Source: Candidatus Sulfuritelmatomonas gaucii (GTDB taxonomy: Bacteria; Acidobacteriota; Terriglobia; Terriglobales; Acidobacteriaceae). Taken from it: 51,762 bases of DNA. The stretch covers positions 4,524 through 56,285 of the forward strand of contig OKRB01000087.1 of the NCBI GenBank assembly GCA_900290245.1. Direction: 5' to 3'. Positions 18,047 through 24,938 of the stretch are shown piece after piece. The position numbers were made by a program, and so were the translations under genes. Every line of letters starts with the position of its first letter. Positions within the stretch are counted from its first letter, which is position 1. The notes beneath the pieces are model-generated. The model did not search any database and was not told where the DNA came from. It worked only from the letters and a program-made list of their open reading frames with translations.

Positions 18047-18571
18047 TCACAACTCCTTGGGAGGATTGCTCATGTAGATGTCCACATAGTCGAGGTAGTT
18101 TTGCGCGTATTCTCTGATGAGGGCGCGATCTTTGTCGGTGATTTCGCGCCGCAGCTTAGCAGGAACGCCGGCCCAGAGGGTGCGCGGCGGGACGACGGTG
18201 TGCTCCGGAACCACGGAACCGGCGGCGATAATACAGCCCTCGCCGATGCGGCTGTTGTTCAGGACGCGGGCTCCCATGCCGATTACGCACATATCCTCGA
18301 CGACGCAGCCGTGGACCGTGGCGTTGTGCCCGATGGTCACCCAGTCGCCGACGATGACCGGATAAAGGTTGCGCTGGCCATGGAGAACCGCGCAGTCCTG
18401 CACGTTGGAGCAGGAGCCTACGCGGATGGAATTGACATCGCCGCGGAGAACGGCATTCATCCACACCGAGGAGCGCTCGCCGAGCACCACATCGCCAAGG
18501 ATCTGGGCCGAGAGATCGATATAGCAACTGGAAGGGATCTGGGGCGTGTGGCCCCGGTAGCTGCGGATCAT
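18047..18571 (-). CDS. Gamma-carbonic-anhydrase-family hexapeptide protein
   Basis: The protein has 174 residues of the YrdA/PaaY-type gamma carbonic anhydrase family. The left-handed beta-helix repeats are clear (SAQILGDVVLGERSSVW, NAVLRGDVNSIRVG, NVQDCAVLHG, VTIGHNATVHGCVV). Zinc-ligand histidines are at VLHG and at IGHNATVHG, as in the family. A C-terminal helix follows (DKDRALIREYAQNYLDYV). Many such proteins are annotated as carbonic anhydrases, but activity is often unproven. It is a single gene, downstream of no obvious partner. Confidence 0.9.
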   Translation of the reverse strand: MIRSYRGHTPQIPSSCYIDLSAQILGDVVLGERSSVWMNAVLRGDVNSIRVGSCSNVQDCAVLHGQRNLYPVIVGDWVTIGHNATVHGCVVEDMCVIGMGARVLNNSRIGEGCIIAAGSVVPEHTVVPPRTLWAGVPAKLRREITDKDRALIREYAQNYLDYVDIYMSNPPKEL

Positions 18572-18791
18572 GGAAACCTCAGGGGAGATCTCTCATCCAA
18601 GTGTAATCGGCTGTAGAGGGCCTCAAGATCGGGTTCGGATGGGGAAGGAGATGGTGGACTCGATCGGATTGACTCGGAAAGAGGGCAGTTGGCAGAGAAC
18701 CTAGTAAATACCCCAGGTGCTTCCTAGGGCGAAACTCGATTATGGGTTATGATATGTGGAGCCCAGCAGGCGAGCTTGGAGGTGGAATTCA

Positions 18792-18989
18792 TTGGCGGAG
18801 GTTCGCGTACAGGAAGGCGAACCGCTGGAAAATGCGCTGCGCCGGTTCAAGCGGAAGGTACAGCAGGAGGACATTATCAAGGAAGTGAAGCGTCACTCCT
18901 ACTACCTGAAGCCCGGTGAGAAGCGCCGCGTCAAGGCAGCCTTGGCGCGCAAGCGGAACCGCAAGAAGGCAAGGAAAGAGCAGGATTAG
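18792..18989 (+). CDS. rpsU: 30S ribosomal protein S21
   Basis: The protein has 65 residues and starts at a TTG, placed by a strong GGAGGTGG ribosome-binding site about eight bases upstream and by family alignment (AEVRVQEGEPLENALRRFKR). The frame extends upstream but the extra residues are not S21-like. The S21 core (KRHSYYLKPGEKRR) and basic C-terminal tail (ARKRNRKKARKE) are complete. S21 helps base-pairing of the message with 16S rRNA during initiation. It is monocistronic here. Confidence 0.93.
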   Translation: MAEVRVQEGEPLENALRRFKRKVQQEDIIKEVKRHSYYLKPGEKRRVKAALARKRNRKKARKEQD

Positions 18990-19418
18990 TTTCATAACCC
19001 GCCGCGTTAAGCGCCGTTCTGGCGGCCGTCGTTGCACGGTAACGGAGGCGCCGGAAAACCCCAGGTAAGAGGGTTGGGACAGCAAGCGCGGCGGCGTAAT
19101 CAACTGAAGCATTTCTCCAGTTTCTGTCGACCGAATTCGTAGCAGCCGCTTGGCATGTGCCCCATGAGAAAGCCATTTGGCACGAAGCTGCAACCCCGCA
19201 CAGAAACCCGAGAAATGCGATAAATCGCTCGGCGCGCGACTGGCGCGCTGAGTTGCAAGTCCCCCGGGACAACCGGGACATAGTTCGTATACCGCCGATT
19301 TTGAGTGCGGTCCGGGCCCCTTGTAGTGCACGACGAAAGAAAACAGGGAACCGCGACCGGCAAGTTCTGTAAGAGCCGTGGCCGATTTCGGATGCGTTCC
19401 CTGTGAGGGAAGCCGGCC
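18990..19418. other. Non-coding interval after rpsU
   Basis: About 430 bp without a convincing gene. A long minus-strand open frame (18789-19766) runs antisense through rpsU and the zinc-ribbon gene and is regarded as spurious. The only structure seen is a set of GC-rich short palindromes, for example around 19235-19252, and the hairpin at 19397-19411. Confidence 0.4.
19397..19411 (+). promoter_or_regulatory. Hairpin covering the ribosome-binding site
   Basis: TTCCCT (19397-19402), loop GTG, AGGGAA (19406-19411): a perfect 6-bp stem whose 3-prime arm is the only Shine-Dalgarno-like sequence before the ATG at 19419. It could sequester the ribosome-binding site. Confidence 0.4.
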
Positions 19419-19733
19419 ATGGAATTCACGGATCGAGTCCTCAAGTGTGTCGACTGCGGCGCCGAGTTTGTTTTCACAGCGGGCGAGCAGGTCTTCTTCC
19501 ACGACAAACAATTCAAAAACGACCCCAAGCACTGCAAGCAGTGCAAGGCCAAGCGCGCCAAGGGAACGCAGAGAGTTCGCCCCGAAACGCGGACGACATG
19601 CTCGGAGTGCGGCGCGGAGACAACTGTTCCCTTCAAGCCGACACAGGGCAGGCCGGTGCTTTGCCGGTCGTGTTTTCAGAAGCAGCAGGGCAAGCCACAA
19701 CTGGCGCCGGAAGCCAGCGCACCGACGGGCTGA
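19419..19733 (+). CDS. Double zinc-ribbon protein
   Basis: The protein has 104 residues with two CxxC...CxxC modules. The first is LKCVDCGAEFVFTAGEQVFF followed by CKQCK, typical of the probable zinc-ribbon family PF13451. The second is TTCSECGAE followed by CRSC with GRPVLCRSCF, typical of the CXXC-20-CXXC group. All eight cysteines are present, so two zinc ions are likely. The role is unknown; binding of nucleic acid or protein is a reasonable guess. It is convergent with purD, 114 bp away. Confidence 0.85.
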   Translation: MEFTDRVLKCVDCGAEFVFTAGEQVFFHDKQFKNDPKHCKQCKAKRAKGTQRVRPETRTTCSECGAETTVPFKPTQGRPVLCRSCFQKQQGKPQLAPEASAPTG

Positions 19734-19847
19734 ACAGCAGACTGCCACGGAACCTGGAAGGATCACCAGCGTTGCGGTGGAGTGTCGCCAGTTGCGCTAC
19801 ATGTCGCGACAGGTTCTGCGTGATTTGCGCGGCTGGATGAACTTTGC

Positions 19848-21125
19848 TTACCTGGCGGCTTTCAGTGCTCGATGGCCGATGTCGCGCCGGTAGTACATCC
19901 TATCAAACGCAATCTTAGACAAAGCCCGGTAGGCGCTCGAGAGCGCCTGCTCGAGCGATTCGGCTGCGGCGGTAACGCCCAGCACGCGCCCGCCCGCAGT
20001 GAGCATTTGCCCATTGGTCTGGACAGTGCCGGCGTGAAAGATCTGCACACCGGGAACCTGAGCTGCGGCGTCAAGACCGGAAATCGGAAACCCGGTTTTG
20101 TAGCTGCCCGGATAGCCGCCGGAGCTGGCAACGACACAGGCAGACGCGCCTGGGGCCCAGCGAAGCTCCGTGTCGGCGAGGCGGCCTTCGATGCAGGCGT
20201 CGAGCGCTTCGACAAAATCGCTTTCGAGACGCACGAGGATGGCCTGCGTCTCAGGATCGCCGAAGCGAGCGTTGAACTCGAGTACCTGCGGGCCACGCGC
20301 GGTCATCATGAGCCCGCAATAAAGCACGCCGATGAATGGCGCATCTTCGTCGGCCATGCCGCGAATGGTAGGTTCGGCGATGTGGTGCAGAATCCACTCG
20401 GACATGGCGGAATCGAGCAACGAATCGGTGGAGTAGACGCCCATGCCGCCGGTGTTCGGCCCGGTGTCGCCCTCGCCGATACGCTTGTGATCCTGCGAGG
20501 GCACGAGCGGCGTGACGTGCTGGCCATCGCTAAGGCAGAGGAAGCTGACCTCATCGCCTGTAAGAAACTCTTCGATGACGACCTGGTGTTCGGCCGTGCC
20601 GAGAAGTGCGCCGGAGAATAACCCCTGAGCGGTTTCAACAGCCATGTGGCGTGAATCGCATAGCACGACGCCTTTGCCCGCGGCGAGGCCGTCAGCTTTG
20701 ACAACGATGGGCGGATGGAACTTTTCAGCCGCTTTCTCAGCTTCGGCCGCGGTAGCGCAGATGGCGAAGTTGGCCGTGGGGATGTTGTGCCGCTGCAGAA
20801 AGCGCTTGGTGAATCCCTTGCTGGTTTCGAGCATGGCGGCGGCGCGCGTGGGGCCGAAGACACGCAGGCCCCGCCCCTGGAGAGCATCGACGATACCGAG
20901 GGCGAGCGGAAGTTCCGGGCCGACGATGGCGAGATCGGGCTTTTCAGCTTCGGCGAGGCGGACCATGGCGTCGAGATCTTTGAGGTCGACGGGGACGCAG
21001 CGCGCGATTTGCGCCATGCCGCCGTTGCCGGGTGCGCAGACGATCTGGGTGACACGCGGACTGCGGGCGACGGCCCAAGACAGCGCGTGTTCGCGGCCTC
21101 CGGAACCAAGGATGAGGACCTTCAT
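19848..21125 (-). CDS. purD: Phosphoribosylamine-glycine ligase
   Basis: The protein has 425 residues from the ATG ending at 21125; the frame is open further upstream but MKVLILGSGGREHALSWAVA is the family start, with AAGG upstream. It is an ATP-grasp enzyme that joins glycine to 5-phosphoribosylamine to form GAR in purine synthesis. Visible are the N-terminal GSGGREHA loop, the ATP-grasp core (PPIVVKADGLAAGKGVVLC), EFLTGDEVSFL, the GGMGVYS motif and the Mg-binding NARFGDPETQ. No other pur gene is adjacent. Confidence 0.97.
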   Translation of the reverse strand: MKVLILGSGGREHALSWAVARSPRVTQIVCAPGNGGMAQIARCVPVDLKDLDAMVRLAEAEKPDLAIVGPELPLALGIVDALQGRGLRVFGPTRAAAMLETSKGFTKRFLQRHNIPTANFAICATAAEAEKAAEKFHPPIVVKADGLAAGKGVVLCDSRHMAVETAQGLFSGALLGTAEHQVVIEEFLTGDEVSFLCLSDGQHVTPLVPSQDHKRIGEGDTGPNTGGMGVYSTDSLLDSAMSEWILHHIAEPTIRGMADEDAPFIGVLYCGLMMTARGPQVLEFNARFGDPETQAILVRLESDFVEALDACIEGRLADTELRWAPGASACVVASSGGYPGSYKTGFPISGLDAAAQVPGVQIFHAGTVQTNGQMLTAGGRVLGVTAAAESLEQALSSAYRALSKIAFDRMYYRRDIGHRALKAAR

Positions 21126-21290
21126 GACAGCAAACCTTTCGCTCGGAGTGGAGTGAGCCCGAAGAGCTATGGTCGGCAATGCGGGCAGGGGAAGTCAAAC
21201 GAGGATGTGCGGAATGGGCGAGGTTGCGTTCTCCTATACTGAGGCGGGATGTACCTATTGTGTTGGTGCACTGCTTGCGTGGGAGTCTAA

Positions 21291-21479
21291 GTGGTTGAAA
21301 CGCGAATCAAGCTGTTTGCTGAGCAGCAGGCCGAGAAGGCGCGGCGCGAGCAGCAGCGGCGTGTGTACCGGCGCAACCAGGTGTTCGGGTTGCTGATTCT
21401 TGCTGCGGCAATTTGCGCGTGGTGGCTGTGGCACACCAATCCGAGGTGGATTGCGCCGGCGGGGTGGTGGAGACCGTAA
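21291..21479 (+). CDS. Small single-pass membrane protein
   Basis: The protein has 62 residues from a GTG with GGGAG about six bases upstream. An N-terminal charged helix (AEQQAEKARREQQRRVYRRN) is followed by one membrane segment (VFGLLILAAAICAWWLW) and a short tryptophan/proline-rich tail. The positive-inside rule puts the N-terminus in the cytoplasm. No family is recognised. It lies about 80 bp before miaA, separated by a nonamer repeat array. Confidence 0.6.
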   Translation: MVETRIKLFAEQQAEKARREQQRRVYRRNQVFGLLILAAAICAWWLWHTNPRWIAPAGWWRP

Positions 21480-21482
21480 AGC

Positions 21483-21516
21483 AGGGAACAAAGGGAACAA
21501 GGAACCGAGGGAACAA
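21483..21516. repeat. Nonamer array AGGGAACAA
   Basis: Perfect copies of AGGGAACAA lie at 21483-21491, 21492-21500 and 21508-21516, with a degenerate 7-base unit between the second and third. The array sits between the small membrane protein gene and miaA and is related to the YAGGGAR heptamers at 8774-8808. Confidence 0.8.
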
Positions 21517-21559
21517 GAAGACAGGGGTCAGGGGTCGGTTGATAGTGAAAAGCTAGGTT

Positions 21560-22510
21560 ATGGAAAAGAGCAAGCTGCCGCTGGTGGTGGTACTGCTGGG
21601 GCCGACGGGGAGCGGAAAGACGGCGCTTTCACTCTCGCTCGCTGGGCGGTTTGGCGGCGAAATTGTGAGCTGCGATTCGGTGGCCGTGTATCGCGGCATG
21701 GATCTGGGCACGGCGAAGCCGACGCACGAGGAGCGGTCGCGCGTGCCGCACCATTTGATTGATGTGGCCGAGCCGGATGAGCCGTTTACCGCCGGTGAGT
21801 ACAGCAGACTTGCCCGCGAAGTCCTCCAAAAAGTAAGAGCGCGTGAGCGCCTGCCGATTGTGACGGGAGGAACGGGACTGTATCTGCGGGCGCTGACGGA
21901 AGGGTTGTTTGCCGGGCCGGAGCGGCGAGAGGATCTGCGGGCGCGATTGCGGCGGAGCGCGCAACGGCATGGGGGCGGGTGGCTGCATCGGCTGCTGCTG
22001 CGGATGGATATAGCAACGGCGGAGCGGATTCATGCGAACGATATACCGAAGCTGATTCGCGCGATTGAGGTGTGTGTGGCGGCGCGGAAGCCGATGTCGC
22101 GGGTTATGGGGCGCGATCCGCTGACGGGGTTCCGGCTGCTGAGGATTGGGCTGGACCCGTCTCGCGTTGCTTTGTACGAACGAATCAATGAGCGGTGTGC
22201 GGCAATGTTTGCGGCAGGGCTGGTGGAGGAGACACGCAGGTTATTGGCGCGGTACGGCGATGTGAAGGCGCTGGATTCGCTGGGTTACAGGCAAGCATGT
22301 GGGGTGTTGGATGGATCGTTGAGTGCGAAAGATGCGGTGAAGGCGGCGCAGCAGGGGCACCGGAATTATGCGAAGCGGCAGATGACGTGGTTCCGGCGTG
22401 AGCCGGAGGTCGAGTGGATTGCGGGGTTTGGGGATGAAGCGGAGGCGGTGAGAAAGGCATCGGAGATCGTGGAGAGCGCGCTCGTCGGAAAGGACAGCAA
22501 TTTAAACTAG
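21560..22510 (+). CDS. miaA: tRNA dimethylallyltransferase
   Basis: The protein has 316 residues, full length. It adds the dimethylallyl group of DMAPP to N6 of A37 in tRNAs reading codons that start with U. Visible are the P-loop GPTGSGKT (residues 14-21), the SCDSVAVYRGMDLGTAKPT block with the conserved Asp and Gln-equivalent position, PHHLIDVAEPDEPFTAGEY, GGTGLYLRALTEGLF, and the C-terminal YAKRQMTWFRRE, which contacts tRNA. In the DS(Q/M) position the residue is Val, an uncommon change. It is followed by two hairpin repeats before the next gene. Confidence 0.95.
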   Translation: MEKSKLPLVVVLLGPTGSGKTALSLSLAGRFGGEIVSCDSVAVYRGMDLGTAKPTHEERSRVPHHLIDVAEPDEPFTAGEYSRLAREVLQKVRARERLPIVTGGTGLYLRALTEGLFAGPERREDLRARLRRSAQRHGGGWLHRLLLRMDIATAERIHANDIPKLIRAIEVCVAARKPMSRVMGRDPLTGFRLLRIGLDPSRVALYERINERCAAMFAAGLVEETRRLLARYGDVKALDSLGYRQACGVLDGSLSAKDAVKAAQQGHRNYAKRQMTWFRREPEVEWIAGFGDEAEAVRKASEIVESALVGKDSNLN

Positions 22511-22558
22511 GCGTGACGAGCGACCTTTGAACGTCGCGGAAATTGGGATGCAAGCGAT

Positions 22559-22603
22559 CCCACGTGAGCCGGAAGAACAAAGACCCGGCGAGCGTGGGGC
22601 ACC
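22559..22603 (+). repeat. Palindromic repeat A, copy 1
   Basis: CCCACGTGAGCCGG (22559-22572) opposes CCGGCGAGCGTGGG (22585-22598), with a 3-base internal mismatch, and is followed by GCACCC. It shares the outer CCCAC...GTGGGGCACCC with copies 2 and 3 but has its own stem sequence. Confidence 0.65.
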
Positions 22604-22648
22604 CAAGGAATTACAAGGGCCGAAAGTGGAAGACCAAGTCCGTGTCAT

Positions 22649-22689
22649 CCCACCCTAAACGCAAAAAGCACGTTTAGGATGGGGCACCC
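22649..22689 (+). repeat. Palindromic repeat A, copy 2
   Basis: CCCACCCTAAACG (22649-22661) pairs with CGTTTAGGATGGG (22671-22683) with a single mismatch at the fifth position. The edge GGGGCACCC follows. It lies 27 bp before the dihydrolipoamide dehydrogenase start, so it is probably within that gene's leader. Confidence 0.85.
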
Positions 22690-22715
22690 TCGATTGTGCA
22701 GGAACGGAGTGACCA

Positions 22716-24146
22716 ATGGCAGAAACGAATGCAGAGATGATTTACGACGTCGCGGTGATTGGCGGCGGGCCGGCCGGTTATACGGCGGCAATTCGCGGAG
22801 CAGAGTATGGGCTGAAGGTGGCGTTGATTGACGCGAGTCCGAAGCTGGGCGGCACATGCCTGCACGTGGGCTGCATTCCGACCAAGGCACTGCTGTTCAA
22901 TGCGGAGCTGTGGGATTACCTGAAAGAGGCCGACGAGTTCGGCATTGCGGGCGTTGAAGGGCGTGCTTTGAACTGGGCCGCGGTGCTCGCGCGCAAGAAC
23001 GCCATTATCGCGAAGCACGTGAAGGGCTTGGAATTCCTGATGAAGAGGCACAAGATCGCCGTGATTCCCGGATTCGCACGGCTGACGGGCGGAGCAAAAG
23101 ATGGCGTGCACACAGTGGATGTCGATGCGAGCGGGGCGAAAAGCCAGGTGAAGGCGAAGAACGTGATGGTGGCAACGGGATCGGAGGCGAAGCTGCTGCC
23201 GGAACTGAAGGCGGACAGCACGATTCTGACGAATATCGAGATTCTTGATCTGAGTGCGCCGCCGAAATCGCTGATCGTGATTGGCGCAGGCGCGGTGGGC
23301 GTGGAGTTTGCGTCGATCTTCCGCAGCTTTGGAACCGAGGTGACGATTCTCGAATTCTTGTCGCGAATGGTTCCGGTGGAGGACGAAGAGATTTCGAAGG
23401 AGCTGGCGCGGGTGTTCAGGAAGCGCGGCATCGAGACGCAGACGGGCGCGAAGGTCGAGAAAGTAGAGAAGACGGCGAATGGCGTGAAGGTAAGCTACAC
23501 CGATGCGAATGGAAAGTTGCAGGTGAAGGAGGCCGAGAAAGTGCTGGTGGCTGTGGGTCGCGGGCCGCTGACGCGTGACATCGGCCTGGAAAAGACGAAG
23601 GTCGAGCTGGACCGCGGCTCTGTGAAAGTGAACGAAGTGCAGGAGACGGCGGAGCCGGGCGTGTTTGCCATCGGCGACATTGTGGCGGGTCTGCCGCAAC
23701 TGGCGCACGTGGGCGCGATGTGCGGCATGGTCGCGATGGCGAAGATTGCGGGGCGGAAGTACCGGCCGGTGCGGCGCGATCGCATTCCGAACTGCACCTA
23801 TACCGATCCGCAGATTGGCTCGGCGGGACTGACCGAGGCGCAGGCCAAGGAGAAAGGCTTCACGGTAAAGGTGGGCAAGTTCCCGTTTGCGGGCAACTCG
23901 AAGGCGACGATTGTGGGCAGCCATGATGGATTCGTGAAGATTGTGGCCGATAACAAGTACGGCGAGATCCTGGGCGTGCACATTATCGGGCCGCAGGCGA
24001 CGGAGCTGATTGCCGAGGCGGTCGCGGTGATGGAGCTCGAAGGCACAGTGGACGAGCTGATGTTCACGATCCACGCGCATCCCACGCTGAGCGAGGCGAT
24101 GCTGGATGGGTATGGCGCGGTGGAAGGCCTGCAGATCAACGCGTGA
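22716..24146 (+). CDS. lpdA: Dihydrolipoamide dehydrogenase (E3)
   Basis: The protein has 476 residues, full length. It reoxidises dihydrolipoamide in 2-oxo-acid dehydrogenase or glycine-cleavage complexes with FAD and NAD. Visible are the FAD loop (VAVIGGGPAGYTAA), the redox disulfide in GGTCLHVGCIPTKAL, the NAD loop (VIGAGAVGVEFAS), the second FAD motif (GVFAIGDIV) and the C-terminal His-Glu dyad HAHPTLSEA. GGAG lies upstream of the ATG. No E1 or E2 gene is adjacent, so the complex it serves cannot be told. The gene begins just after two hairpin repeats. Confidence 0.95.
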   Translation: MAETNAEMIYDVAVIGGGPAGYTAAIRGAEYGLKVALIDASPKLGGTCLHVGCIPTKALLFNAELWDYLKEADEFGIAGVEGRALNWAAVLARKNAIIAKHVKGLEFLMKRHKIAVIPGFARLTGGAKDGVHTVDVDASGAKSQVKAKNVMVATGSEAKLLPELKADSTILTNIEILDLSAPPKSLIVIGAGAVGVEFASIFRSFGTEVTILEFLSRMVPVEDEEISKELARVFRKRGIETQTGAKVEKVEKTANGVKVSYTDANGKLQVKEAEKVLVAVGRGPLTRDIGLEKTKVELDRGSVKVNEVQETAEPGVFAIGDIVAGLPQLAHVGAMCGMVAMAKIAGRKYRPVRRDRIPNCTYTDPQIGSAGLTEAQAKEKGFTVKVGKFPFAGNSKATIVGSHDGFVKIVADNKYGEILGVHIIGPQATELIAEAVAVMELEGTVDELMFTIHAHPTLSEAMLDGYGAVEGLQINA

Positions 24147-24173
24147 AAGGCAGCGGAGTTGGCGGGGTTATTA

Positions 24174-24219
24174 CCCACCCTGGCGACAAGAACGAATGCG
24201 TCGCGAGGGTGGGGCACCC
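24174..24219 (+). repeat. Palindromic repeat A, copy 3
   Basis: CCCACCCTGGCGAC (24174-24187) pairs with GTCGCGAGGGTGGG (24200-24213) with one mismatch, followed by GGCACCC. It lies between the convergent lpdA and GNAT genes, where the hairpin could also act as a terminator. Confidence 0.85.
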
Positions 24220-24236
24220 GCAGATTCGGTTGGGAT

Positions 24237-24719
24237 TTAAAGCAGAAGCTGCCAGTAGCCGACGTCGATCCAGCGGCCGAATTTGTAGCCAACTTCCTTG
24301 AAGAGTGCCACCTGGCGCAGACCGAACTTCTCGAGCAATGCAATGCTGGGGGGATTGGGAAGCGCGACGCCTCCGATGACGCAACGAAACTGGCGATTGC
24401 GAAGCTCGGCCAGCAGCACATCGAATAATGCGGTTCCTCTTCCCTTCCCAACCGACGCAGGAAGCAGATACACAGTCGCTTCGACGGAATGGCGATATGC
24501 CGGACGCTCTCTCCATTTGCGGCCGTAGCTGTAGCCGATAAGCCTGCCGTCTTCTTCACACACGAACCAAGGATAATTCTTTGTCGTTTCCAGGATTCGC
24601 CTTCGCATCTCATCGGGAGCGACAGGATCTTCTTCAAACGTGGCAGATGAGTTGAGGATGTAGTGGTTGTAGATCTCCGAGATCGAGGTCGCGTCGTCTT
24701 GATGGACGTATCGAAGCAT
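24237..24719 (-). CDS. GNAT-family N-acetyltransferase
   Basis: The protein has 160 residues from the ATG ending at 24719, preceded by GGAG. The upstream open frame is repeat-derived and not part of it. It resembles phosphinothricin/methionine-sulfoximine acetyltransferases: MLRYVHQDDATSISEIYNHYI at the start, then the acetyl-CoA-binding block VYLLPASVGKGRGTALFDVL and the C-terminal FGLRQVALFKEVGYKFGRW. Such enzymes acetylate glutamate analogues or amino acids. The actual substrate is unknown. It is transcribed leftward after thrS is read in the same direction; the two are separated by a family B repeat. Confidence 0.9.
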   Translation of the reverse strand: MLRYVHQDDATSISEIYNHYILNSSATFEEDPVAPDEMRRRILETTKNYPWFVCEEDGRLIGYSYGRKWRERPAYRHSVEATVYLLPASVGKGRGTALFDVLLAELRNRQFRCVIGGVALPNPPSIALLEKFGLRQVALFKEVGYKFGRWIDVGYWQLLL

Positions 24720-24802
24720 GGCGGGTCTCCGAAGCCGGCTTGACAGTTCAACTGTACGCGTCGGAGCGTGTGGATTTGGTTGAGCCGAATGATAACCGTG
24801 AG

Positions 24803-24888
24803 AAAAGCAACCGTAGATCCTTCGGCTCCGCCTACCCCATAATCGCGCGCGATCATGGGGCCCCGAACGCGCTCCGCTCAGGATGACA
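24803..24888 (+). repeat. Palindromic repeat B, copy 1
   Basis: It begins AAAAGCAACCGTAGATCC, continues TTCGGCTCCGCC and ends CTCAGGATGACA. An internal hairpin, CCCCAT...ATGGGG with TCGCG/CGCGA inside, lies at about 24834-24860. It sits between the GNAT gene and thrS. Copies 2 and 3 are at 29749-29819 and 48704-48770. Confidence 0.8.
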
Positions 24889-24938
24889 CTGCGTTTGTCG
24901 GTTGCGCTTGAGCGATACGCATATCGCTCCCTCAAGGC

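Noticed and set aside
18789..19766. A 325-codon open frame on the minus strand
   Set aside because: It runs antisense through rpsU and the zinc-ribbon gene, has no ribosome-binding site and no recognisable domain; high GC explains the open frame.
22559..22689. The paired hairpins before lpdA as a riboswitch
   Set aside because: The same elements occur beside unrelated genes and inside a coding region, so they are better explained as dispersed repeats.
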